From: Luteibaculum oceani
Lineage (GTDB): Bacteria > Bacteroidota > Bacteroidia > Flavobacteriales_D > Luteibaculaceae
Reading direction: 5' to 3'
NCBI RefSeq assembly: GCF_007995015.1
Contig: NZ_VORB01000002.1
Span: 124,001-188,000 of the forward strand
DNA length: 64,000 nt
Shown piece after piece: positions 25,570-33,668 of this stretch. Under the pieces are notes generated by a model. That model was not told where the DNA came from, did no database searches, and saw nothing but the letters and a program-made list of their open reading frames with translations. Position 1 is the first letter of the stretch, and every line of letters begins with the position of its first letter. The position numbers and the translations under genes were made by a program.

Positions 25570-26934
25570 CTAATGAACTTGTAAAGGGGAGCTAAAGGCT
25601 CCCTTTTTTGTTTGCATAACAAGCAAGTATAAGCCGGGATTTATTCCTTTTAAAATTACTAAATCACCCTTTTTAATACCATTGCGGAAACTGGATATTT
25701 CTCGCCCGCTTAAGTCCATTATTTTAAATTCATTTACAGTAGTGTTAAATCGAATGGAGCCATTGCTAGGATTGGGGTAAAATAGATTTTTCGCTGGGAA
25801 ATGGTTTGCTATTACCGATGATTTCTTCACCACCACGCTGTGTTGGAAAACAGCACTTGAATCGATTCCGTTATCTACTATTAGGTTTACGAAAATTTCT
25901 TGCGGTGCATCGGGGTTTGCGATAAAGCCAGAATCAATTAGCGTGTAATGCTCACCAGGCAAGAGTGAAATTTTATGCCCCATTGGGTAGTAACCTTTAT
26001 AGGAAAATACATCTAATTTTTGCATATCAACCTGACTGCTATCGCCACCAAATACGGTATCTGCAAGGGAACTCAAAACCAGGGGAGGGAAGGGGGTTGA
26101 TTTTTTTTGGTAAGATGCCACGTAGTCAATTTGAAAAGCACAAGGGAAAAGGCTTGAGTCTTTAACCTCCCCATCCAAAGTGCCCAATTCAAGGGTTAGT
26201 ATTATGTTCATGGGAACAGTAGGAATATGACGGTCTCGCTGCCATTCAACGAACAAATTTTCAACCTGTTTTTCACCGTCTAAAAACCAGGTAACATCGG
26301 TGCTATCCCATTCAACTGACATAACATGGAAATCTTGATGAAAAAGCGGGGTGTCAATATATGCATCGGTTCCCGATTGACTTGCGTTTGTAATGGGGTC
26401 TTTGCCTTTCCAATGCAAAGTCATTTTGGCTTTTTCAGGTTCGCTGCCAACTATTTCGAAAACATCTATTTCTGCCTCATCGTCACCGTAAAGCCAAAAA
26501 GCAGCATTGGTACCTTGAACGGCTGGGACTTTAAACTTGCATTCAAAGTATCCATGGTCGTATGGATGCTTGTGATAAAGCATTCCAGAGGTATATTCAA
26601 AATCCTTATGATAGGGGGTGAAATTTCCAGCTGAATCCCAGGCAAATACTTCTCCGCTGTATTTTTCCTTTTTGGCGATCAAGTTTAAAATACCATTCTC
26701 AAATTCGATATTTCCCGAATCTTTGTAGTAGTGTTGTCCCGAAACATGTCTACCCCATGGAAACCTATTCATCCAATATTTATATGTTGAATCTTCGGTT
26801 TCAAAATCATCAATAAAATCTAAGGTAAATCCCAATTTATAGTAATCGCCTTCCTGTGCCGAACATATATTTTGTAGAAAAATAAATGCGAATAAAATTG
26901 TTATTGCATGTACAAGGCGAATTTTTCTAATCAT
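25570..26934 (-). CDS. Secreted glycoside hydrolase family 16 with T9SS type A sorting domain
   Basis: 454 residues from the ATG at 26934, which starts a signal peptide (MIRKIRLVHAITILFAF, cleavage after CSAQ); 69 more in-frame codons upstream lack any family similarity. The GH16 domain spans about residues 30-290. The catalytic signature EIDVFE (Glu155, Asp157, Glu160) is the E-x-D-x-x-E motif, with nucleophile and acid/base glutamates both present. Then an Ig/DUF-like linker and a T9SS type A domain (FYPNPSNGSIRF). GH16 enzymes cut beta-1,3/1,4-glucans such as laminarin, or galactans; the exact substrate is open. It diverges from the adhesin gene over a 207-base region. Confidence 0.9.
   Translation of the reverse strand: MIRKIRLVHAITILFAFIFLQNICSAQEGDYYKLGFTLDFIDDFETEDSTYKYWMNRFPWGRHVSGQHYYKDSGNIEFENGILNLIAKKEKYSGEVFAWDSAGNFTPYHKDFEYTSGMLYHKHPYDHGYFECKFKVPAVQGTNAAFWLYGDDEAEIDVFEIVGSEPEKAKMTLHWKGKDPITNASQSGTDAYIDTPLFHQDFHVMSVEWDSTDVTWFLDGEKQVENLFVEWQRDRHIPTVPMNIILTLELGTLDGEVKDSSLFPCAFQIDYVASYQKKSTPFPPLVLSSLADTVFGGDSSQVDMQKLDVFSYKGYYPMGHKISLLPGEHYTLIDSGFIANPDAPQEIFVNLIVDNGIDSSAVFQHSVVVKKSSVIANHFPAKNLFYPNPSNGSIRFNTTVNEFKIMDLSGREISSFRNGIKKGDLVILKGINPGLYLLVMQTKKGAFSSPLQVH
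25583..25609 (+). terminator. Rho-independent terminator inside opposite gene's 3' end
   Basis: GGGAGC (25587-25592) pairs with GCTCCC (25598-25603), loop of five, followed by six T. It ends the yaaA-FKBP-DUF6728 transcript. The same bases encode the last residues of the convergent GH16 protein on the minus strand. Confidence 0.8.
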
Positions 26935-26941
26935 TTTAAGG

Positions 26942-26968
26942 CAATTTTGACAATTGTCATTAAAATTG
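26942..26968. promoter_or_regulatory. Nested palindromes, candidate operator upstream of GH16 gene
   Basis: The perfect palindrome GACAATTGTC (26949-26958) sits inside a wider inverted repeat CAATTTT (26942-26948)/AAAATTG (26962-26968). It lies 8 bases upstream of the GH16 ATG, so it would be in the leader or at the promoter. It may be an operator or an RNA hairpin. Confidence 0.4.
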
Positions 26969-27104
26969 TCTTCTATTTTTAAATTTAATAAGCGAATTTG
27001 GCTGTTTAAAAGTAATATTCTTCTCAGTGAACTGAACATTTTTCCATTCACCGAAGTTTTCTGTTGGTTTACAGAGTAAAAAGTCACATTCACGGCATGA
27101 ATAA

Positions 27105-27112
27105 TACTTTTG
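27105..27112 (+). promoter_or_regulatory. -7 promoter box for the adhesin operon
   Basis: TACTTTTG matches TAnnTTTG 29 bases before the ATG at 27142. It argues against the earlier in-frame start at 27064. A perfect 12-bp palindrome, GTATACGTATAC (27128-27139), lies between it and the ATG. Confidence 0.5.
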
Positions 27113-27141
27113 GCAGGAACCCTCAAAGTATACGTATACAT

Positions 27142-30100
27142 ATGAAAAAGAACATCCTCAAGTTCACCCTTAGTTTATTAACGGTGTTTGGGTCACTTTC
27201 GGTCTTCGCACAAATCGCATCTCCGCCGTCGGTGGTAGGAGACCTTACGGTTTGTGTTGGTGGATCGACGCAGTTAACTGCTAATGATCCAACCAATACA
27301 CCTGGAACTACATTCAACTGGTACTCCAAGGATATCCTCGGAAATTATACCTTATTAGCAACCCAGGATACAATAGTTTTTGGTCCATTGGCTATTAGTG
27401 GCGATTACGCTGTTGAAACCTTGGACACTGTGAATGTGGTAACCAGTGCCAAAACCGATTTTACTATTACGGTTGATTTATTGAACTCCAATGCTGACGT
27501 AATTACCGCAACCCCAACAGATGCTGTGGTGTGTAATGGAGCATCAACGGATTTTACGGCGGTTCCAACTTTGGGTTCTACGGTCTTTAGGTGGTATGAT
27601 GCTGCAACAGGTGGGAATTTGTTGTTTGAGGGTAACCCATACAATCCCGGGGCCCTAACAGTCGCTCCAACCTTATACGTCAGTGGAATTGATAACAACG
27701 GATGTGAAAGTCCACGTTACCTGGCTGTGCCTCCTGTTGTTTTGCCTGCTCTTAGCTTACCGATAGCTACTGCAGACCCTCTGATAATATGCTCCGGAGA
27801 TACCACAAAATTATATACAACCAATAAAGCTCCAGATGATCAGGTAAATTGGTACGAAAATTTGGTAGGAGGTTCTCCAGTATTTACTGGGGACACTTTT
27901 TTATTGGATAGTGTAAATACAGGTAATGTTAATTTGCCGGTTACTTATTATGCTGAATTTGAGGATACGGATGGTTGTCTTTCTTTGAGAACTCCTGTAA
28001 TAGTAACGGTACTTCCTGCAGTTGATCTTCCGTTGGTGGATGATCCAATCCAAACTATTTGTACTGGTGAGTCGGCAACTTTCACTGCAAGTTCCTTATT
28101 AGGAGGAGTAACATTTAAATGGTACGATGCATTCACGGGTGGTAACCTCCTTCATACCGGTGCAACTTTTAATACCGGTACCATTAATAATGCTGGAGCT
28201 GCCGACCTAACTCGTAATTATTATGTTTCTGTAGAAGATGGTAATGGATGCGAAAGCATAAGAGCGGTTGCAACCGTAATTATTACGCCTGCAGTGGACG
28301 TTCCTTTAATTACTCCTGCTTTAGAAACCATTTGTCATGGAGATTCGGCGACTTTTACTGCGAGTAGCCTTTTGGGTGGAACAACCTTTAGATGGTACGA
28401 TGCAGCTAGCGGTGGTAATTTATTGCACACCGGTGCTGAATTCAACACGGGACCGCTAACCAATAATGGTCCAAGTAATGTTGCGCAGAATTTCTTTGTT
28501 GAGGTGGAAGATGCTAATGGTTGTGTTTCTCCAAGAAATGTAGCGACTGCAATCATATTACCTGCTTTAGCACTTCCTTTGGTTACTCCAGCCGCCGCCG
28601 TTATTTGTAATGGTGATTCAGTTGAATTTACCGCTTCTAGTATTCCAGAATTACCTAATTATTATTGGTACGATATCGTAGATTCAGATACTCCTATTGC
28701 TACTGGCAAAACCTTTAATACGGGGCCTTTAACAAATCCATCAAGTCTAGATGTATTTGAAACTTTCTTTTTAGAAGGGGAGGATGAAAACGGATGTAGA
28801 ACCGCCAGGGTACCTTTTACGGTTACCATAAGGCCAGCATTGGATTTGCCCATTGTAGACCCAATTACAACAATAGTTTGTAGTGGAGATAGTGCCTCTT
28901 TTTCTGCTAGTAGCCTTTTAGGTTCTGGGGTAGCTTTTTATTGGTTCGATTCACAATTTGGTGGAACACAATTAGGAATGGGAGCTGATTTTAAAACCGG
29001 CCCTATCACTAACACTTCTGGTGCCAATGTGGCTCAAACCTTTTGGGTTGAGTTAGAGGATGCCAATGGATGTAGATCTCTTCGTTCTAGCGGAACGGTG
29101 GTAGTAAGACCAGCCCTAGATGTTCCGGTTGCTAACCCTCCAGTTGCTACGATATGTTCTGGAGATTCAGCCGTATTTACAGGAACTAGTTTGCTAGGTA
29201 CCAATGCTACCTACAGATGGTACAATCAGTTAGTAGGAGGAACAGAAATATTCGAAGGGGATACCTTCTCCACAGGCCCAATAAGCAATGGAGGAAATGC
29301 AACTGCTTCGGCAACCTTCTTTTTAGAATTAGAAGATACTGCGGGTTGTAGATCACTTAGATCTCCTGCAACTGTTGTGGTTGTACCTGCCGTTGATGTG
29401 CCCCTGGTTGATAACCCTGTGCAAGTGGTTTGTGACGGGGAGGAAGCAATTTTTGTGGCGTCCAGTTTGTTAGGTGCTACGAATTTCAATTGGTATGATG
29501 CCTTGCTTGGGGGAAATCTTTTGTTCCAAGGCGATACTTTTTCAACCGGGCCTTTAACTAACCCCTCAGGTGTAGACATTGCTAGAAATTACTTCGTAGA
29601 AGCTGTAGATAGTAATGGTTGTACAAGTATTCGTATACCAGTTACAGCGGTGATTAGACCAAATTTGGATATTCCAGCGGTATTACCTCCTGCACAAATT
29701 GTTTGTAATGGTGAACGTGCAACATTTGTTGCCACTTCGGTGGGTAACCTAATCGGTCAGCCTGTTGTATTTAAATGGTACGATGCCCTGATAGGAGGGA
29801 ATGAGGTATTTGAGGGGGACACTTTTGTTACTCCGCCATTTATAAACAACACGGGGACAGATTTCATTCAAAATTATTTTGTGGAAGCTGTAGATACCAA
29901 TGGATGTAAATCAATTCGTTTCCCAGTTACGCTTACTATTCGTCCTGCATTGGATTTGCCATTGGTAGACCCTCTCTTGCAGATAGTTTGTAATGGGGAT
30001 AGTGCGGAGTTTGTGGCTTCATCTTTATTAGGAAGTGCAAGTTCCTTTCACTGGTTCGATGCTTTAATTGGCGGGATCGAAATATTTGAGGGGGACACCT

Positions 30101-32706
30101 TTAATACGGGGGCAATTAATAATGCAGGAACTACTGATTTAACAAGAAGTTATTTCGTAGAGCTTGAGGATACCCTTGGTTGTAGGTCTCTTCGTGTCCC
30201 AGTTACAGTAATTATTCGACCTGCAATAGACGTTCCAGTAGTAAATCCCCCGTTATCGATTATTTGTCAAGGGGAGTCGGTTCAACTGGTAGCAAGCTCA
30301 CTTTTCGATGCGGAGTATAGATGGTATGACTCGCTTATTGGTGGAAACTTAATCTTCCAAGGAGATACTTTTAATAGTGATCCAATCTTTAATACCAATC
30401 CTACCAATTTAGATACCTTATTCTATGTTGAGGCAGTAGATAGCTTAGGCTGCGTTAGCCCAATTAGGACATTTGGAACCGTAATTATAAGACCGGCATT
30501 AAATGCTCCAGTGGTAAACCCAATTGTGGATACCATCTGTTCTGGTGGAGAAGTTGTTTTTGCAGCAAGTTCACTTTTACCAGGGGCAAGCAATTACTTT
30601 TGGTATACCGACTCCATAGGAGGTACTCCAATTTTTGTAGGGGATACCTTTAGAACGGTTGTTAACAACAGCTCAACGGCTGATGTTGCTCGACGATTTT
30701 ATGTAGAATTAGAGGATACAACTGGTTGTAGATCTATTCGTGCGGTGGCACAAGCAATTATTACTCCAGGATTAGTAGGTCCGGTTGTGGATCCAGCTGT
30801 ACAAAGAATTTGTAGTGGAAACAGAGCCACCATAGTTGCTACTTCAGCTTTAAGCACAGATGCAGATTTCTTCTGGTACACAGGAATTAATGAAACCACT
30901 CCTGTTTTCCAAGGGGATACCTTTGTTACTGAGGTTCTGTTTAACAATACCAATTCAGATGCGTCAAGAACCTATTACGTTGAGCAAAGAGATACCAGTG
31001 GCCTAGGCTGTAAAAGTCAAAGGACTCCTGCAACGGTAATTATTACTCGTTCACCAAATTCACCTATTATCGAAAATCCAGTGGTTTCTATATGTAATGG
31101 TCAGTCTGCAACTTTTGTAGCTAACGGACCAGATGGAGTAACTGGTGTTGTTCTTTGGTACGAAAGTCAAACTTCAGATTCAGTTATTGCATTCGGTGAT
31201 ACTCTGGTTACTGAAGAATTGAGTAATAATGGTAATGCAACTGCTTCGTACAATTTCTTTGCGGAATTTAGAGATAGCAGCGGTTGTGTGAGTGAAAGAA
31301 GCCAGGCTACAGTATTTGTTCAACCTTTCTTAGATGCCCCAACAGCTAATCCAGCCAACCAGGTTGTTTGTTCGGGTGGAGATGCTGTGGTAGGTGGTTC
31401 AAGTGTTAATCCAAGTACAGAAACCTTTAATTGGTTTGATGATGCAAGTTCTCAAACCCCAATATTTACAGGTGATACCCTTGTTTTAACCAACTTGATA
31501 AATAATAGTAGTAATCCAGATGTACGTACCTATTATATCCAATCTGTGGATTCAGCTGGATGTACTAGTGCAAAAACAGCCTTTACCATTACGGTTCAAG
31601 GGGCTGGTGATGCACCAACAGTTACACCAGATGATCCAACCATTTGCTCTGAATCCGATGTTACCTTATCTGCAGATTCTGATTTTGGTCCGGAGGGTAC
31701 CTATTACTGGTATGATAATGCAACCGACCAAAACCCAATTTTTGTCGGCCAGGATTACACCACACCAGTAAGCTATAATTTCGACGGCTCTCTGGTTCAA
31801 GAGAACTATTTTGTTCAGGTGGAAGATACAAATGGCTGTTTCTCTAAGCTTGAGGAGGTAATTGTTACAACTTCTACTAATGGAGATGACGTAATTGGAG
31901 CATTAGAAAGCACCCCTGTTTGTGAAGGAAATGCTGCAGTAATTACTGGTATTAGCGACAAAGGGTTTACCACGTTTAAGTGGTACAAAAATCAAACGGA
32001 TATCGTTCCATTTTTTGAAGGAACTACGCTCACAACTACTCCACTTTTCAGTGATACGGTATTCTATTTAAGTTCTTTTGATGGCGATTGTCCATCTATT
32101 AGACAAAGAGTGGCCGTTCCTGTATTGGAGATTAAAACCCTGTCTGCACCTGTTGTTAATTGTTTAGGTGCAGGTAATCCTACTTCGGTTACATTTACTT
32201 GGAACGTGGTTGCAAATGCGGAATCGTACCAAGTAAGCACTAATAATGGTGTTTCGTGGGTTGCTGCTAATGGGAGCGATGGGCTTTCTCATACCATTCA
32301 AAGATCAAACGAGGAACAAACATCTGCAAGCATAATTGTTAGAGCGAGACAAACTCCAACCCCTTGTTCCGAAGAATTCGGACCAAGATCGGTCCAAATG
32401 GCTTGTTTCTTTGGCAAGTTTGTTAAGGATGAAAACCCAAACAATGCATTCTCTCCAAACGGAGATGGAGTTAATGATTTCTGGTATATCCAAGATGGTA
32501 TTGAAGACTTTAAAGACAACAAAGTTGTTGTATTCAATAGATGGGGTCAAGAAATTTTTGAAACTACAGGATATGACAACGACAAGAATGTCTTTACTGG
32601 AATTGGTAAGAATGGAAAACAGTTAGAAGATGGTGCTTATTTCTACATCGTTACCATTCCATCTGAGAATATTAAGAAAACAGGATATGTAATGATTATC
32701 CGCTAA
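27142..32706 (+). CDS. Giant repeat adhesin with gliding-motility/T9SS type B C-terminal domain
   Basis: 1854 residues from ATG 27142, which begins a signal peptide (MKKNILKFTLSLLTVFG, cleavage after VFAQ). About 18 Ig-like modules of roughly 91 residues follow, each with a CNGDSATF-like first strand, a WYDA-x-x-GG centre, an F-x-TGP-type turn and a GC-x-S-R end strand. Then a fibronectin-III-like module (VTFTWNVVANAESYQV) and the type B sorting domain (AFSPNGDGVNDFW, VVVFNRWGQEIFET). Type B cargo needs an SprF/PorP partner, and one lies 10 bases downstream. Comparable proteins serve as surface adhesins. No enzyme domain is seen. Confidence 0.9.
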   Translation: MKKNILKFTLSLLTVFGSLSVFAQIASPPSVVGDLTVCVGGSTQLTANDPTNTPGTTFNWYSKDILGNYTLLATQDTIVFGPLAISGDYAVETLDTVNVVTSAKTDFTITVDLLNSNADVITATPTDAVVCNGASTDFTAVPTLGSTVFRWYDAATGGNLLFEGNPYNPGALTVAPTLYVSGIDNNGCESPRYLAVPPVVLPALSLPIATADPLIICSGDTTKLYTTNKAPDDQVNWYENLVGGSPVFTGDTFLLDSVNTGNVNLPVTYYAEFEDTDGCLSLRTPVIVTVLPAVDLPLVDDPIQTICTGESATFTASSLLGGVTFKWYDAFTGGNLLHTGATFNTGTINNAGAADLTRNYYVSVEDGNGCESIRAVATVIITPAVDVPLITPALETICHGDSATFTASSLLGGTTFRWYDAASGGNLLHTGAEFNTGPLTNNGPSNVAQNFFVEVEDANGCVSPRNVATAIILPALALPLVTPAAAVICNGDSVEFTASSIPELPNYYWYDIVDSDTPIATGKTFNTGPLTNPSSLDVFETFFLEGEDENGCRTARVPFTVTIRPALDLPIVDPITTIVCSGDSASFSASSLLGSGVAFYWFDSQFGGTQLGMGADFKTGPITNTSGANVAQTFWVELEDANGCRSLRSSGTVVVRPALDVPVANPPVATICSGDSAVFTGTSLLGTNATYRWYNQLVGGTEIFEGDTFSTGPISNGGNATASATFFLELEDTAGCRSLRSPATVVVVPAVDVPLVDNPVQVVCDGEEAIFVASSLLGATNFNWYDALLGGNLLFQGDTFSTGPLTNPSGVDIARNYFVEAVDSNGCTSIRIPVTAVIRPNLDIPAVLPPAQIVCNGERATFVATSVGNLIGQPVVFKWYDALIGGNEVFEGDTFVTPPFINNTGTDFIQNYFVEAVDTNGCKSIRFPVTLTIRPALDLPLVDPLLQIVCNGDSAEFVASSLLGSASSFHWFDALIGGIEIFEGDTFNTGAINNAGTTDLTRSYFVELEDTLGCRSLRVPVTVIIRPAIDVPVVNPPLSIICQGESVQLVASSLFDAEYRWYDSLIGGNLIFQGDTFNSDPIFNTNPTNLDTLFYVEAVDSLGCVSPIRTFGTVIIRPALNAPVVNPIVDTICSGGEVVFAASSLLPGASNYFWYTDSIGGTPIFVGDTFRTVVNNSSTADVARRFYVELEDTTGCRSIRAVAQAIITPGLVGPVVDPAVQRICSGNRATIVATSALSTDADFFWYTGINETTPVFQGDTFVTEVLFNNTNSDASRTYYVEQRDTSGLGCKSQRTPATVIITRSPNSPIIENPVVSICNGQSATFVANGPDGVTGVVLWYESQTSDSVIAFGDTLVTEELSNNGNATASYNFFAEFRDSSGCVSERSQATVFVQPFLDAPTANPANQVVCSGGDAVVGGSSVNPSTETFNWFDDASSQTPIFTGDTLVLTNLINNSSNPDVRTYYIQSVDSAGCTSAKTAFTITVQGAGDAPTVTPDDPTICSESDVTLSADSDFGPEGTYYWYDNATDQNPIFVGQDYTTPVSYNFDGSLVQENYFVQVEDTNGCFSKLEEVIVTTSTNGDDVIGALESTPVCEGNAAVITGISDKGFTTFKWYKNQTDIVPFFEGTTLTTTPLFSDTVFYLSSFDGDCPSIRQRVAVPVLEIKTLSAPVVNCLGAGNPTSVTFTWNVVANAESYQVSTNNGVSWVAANGSDGLSHTIQRSNEEQTSASIIVRARQTPTPCSEEFGPRSVQMACFFGKFVKDENPNNAFSPNGDGVNDFWYIQDGIEDFKDNKVVVFNRWGQEIFETTGYDNDKNVFTGIGKNGKQLEDGAYFYIVTIPSENIKKTGYVMIIR
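27490..31893 (+). repeat. Tandem coding repeats of about 273 bp
   Basis: Units begin at 27490, 27760, 28030, 28303, 28576, 28849, 29125, 29401, 29674, 29959, 30235, 30508, 30781, 31063, 31339 and 31615, giving spacings of 270-285 bases, mostly 273 or 276. Units are similar in protein but diverged in DNA. A related first unit precedes and a shorter one follows. Confidence 0.9.
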
Positions 32707-32716
32707 CCCTCGAATT

Positions 32717-33658
32717 ATGAAAAAGTATTTAGCATATTCAATTTTAGCCGTTTTGATTCTGGGTGGATATTCAGAATCTAAAGCTCAACAGTCGTTAAGA
32801 CACAGTAATTACCTATTCAATAAACTAATTCTCAATCCTGGTGCTGCCGGAAGCAATGATTACATTGAAATTATGGCGGGATACCGAAAAGATTGGGCAG
32901 GATTTGAAGGCAGCCCTAGAAGCTCCTTCCTATCTGTTGACGGATCGGTTTTACAAAAGAGAATTGGTTTAGGCCTTCAGGTGATAAACGAAAAGCTCGG
33001 AGCTTATGAAAGTACCGGTGCGGTTGGAACTGCGGCTGCAAGAGTTCGTTTGGCAAGTGAAAGCTACCTTTCTTTTGGTATTAGTGGTGGTTACTTTGTT
33101 AACTCCCTAAGGGGTACGGAACTTAAGTTCGAAGACGATAATGAAATTGCTATTCCTACTCAGGATGAGCAAGTACGAGTTTTTGATATGAGAGCCGGGG
33201 TATACTACAAGGACAAAAGAAATTTTGGAGGTGTTTCTGTATTTAATGTGTTAGAACCGGTTCTAAACTATACTGGAAATCAGAGAAATGTTGTATCTGA
33301 ATTGTCGCGCCACTATTATTTCCTAGCAGGTAGAATCTTTCGTGTGAATTCCGATGTTGATTTAATTCCATCGGTGATGTATAAATACTCAGAAAAGTCT
33401 CAAAACGAGCAGGTGGATTTCAACTTAAGGGCGATGTACCAAAATAGGATAGGGCTAGGGTTATCGTACAGCTCTAATAGCGATGTGATATTATTGGCAG
33501 AGTTCTTTCCAACTGAATTCCTAAGATTTGGATATGCCTTTAACTATGCGACGAGTGATTTGAGAACCAATTCGTCTGGTTCGCATGAAATAATGGTGGC
33601 TTATAGAATTATTCAGAATAAGCGACTTACTGAAAACCCAAGATACTTATATAATTAA
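32717..33658 (+). CDS. Type IX secretion membrane protein, PorP/SprF family
   Basis: 313 residues. Signal peptide then an outer-membrane beta-barrel with the family's opening AQQSLRHSNYLFNKLILNPGAAGS and FEGSPRSSFLSVDGSV. Members act as partners for individual T9SS type B cargo proteins. Its position 10 bases after the giant type B adhesin and 10 bases before a PorE-like lipoprotein is the classic arrangement, which supports a dedicated role in export or surface anchoring of that adhesin. Confidence 0.93.
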   Translation: MKKYLAYSILAVLILGGYSESKAQQSLRHSNYLFNKLILNPGAAGSNDYIEIMAGYRKDWAGFEGSPRSSFLSVDGSVLQKRIGLGLQVINEKLGAYESTGAVGTAAARVRLASESYLSFGISGGYFVNSLRGTELKFEDDNEIAIPTQDEQVRVFDMRAGVYYKDKRNFGGVSVFNVLEPVLNYTGNQRNVVSELSRHYYFLAGRIFRVNSDVDLIPSVMYKYSEKSQNEQVDFNLRAMYQNRIGLGLSYSSNSDVILLAEFFPTEFLRFGYAFNYATSDLRTNSSGSHEIMVAYRIIQNKRLTENPRYLYN

Positions 33659-33668
33659 GCAAAGAACT

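Noticed and set aside
26935-27141. N-terminal extension of GH16 (start 27141) and of the adhesin (start 27064)
   Set aside because: Both extensions cross the divergent promoter region and precede clear signal peptides.
27490-31893. Regular 273-bp repeats, possible satellite or CRISPR-like array
   Set aside because: They lie in one continuous reading frame with conserved protein motifs and diverged DNA; they are protein modules.
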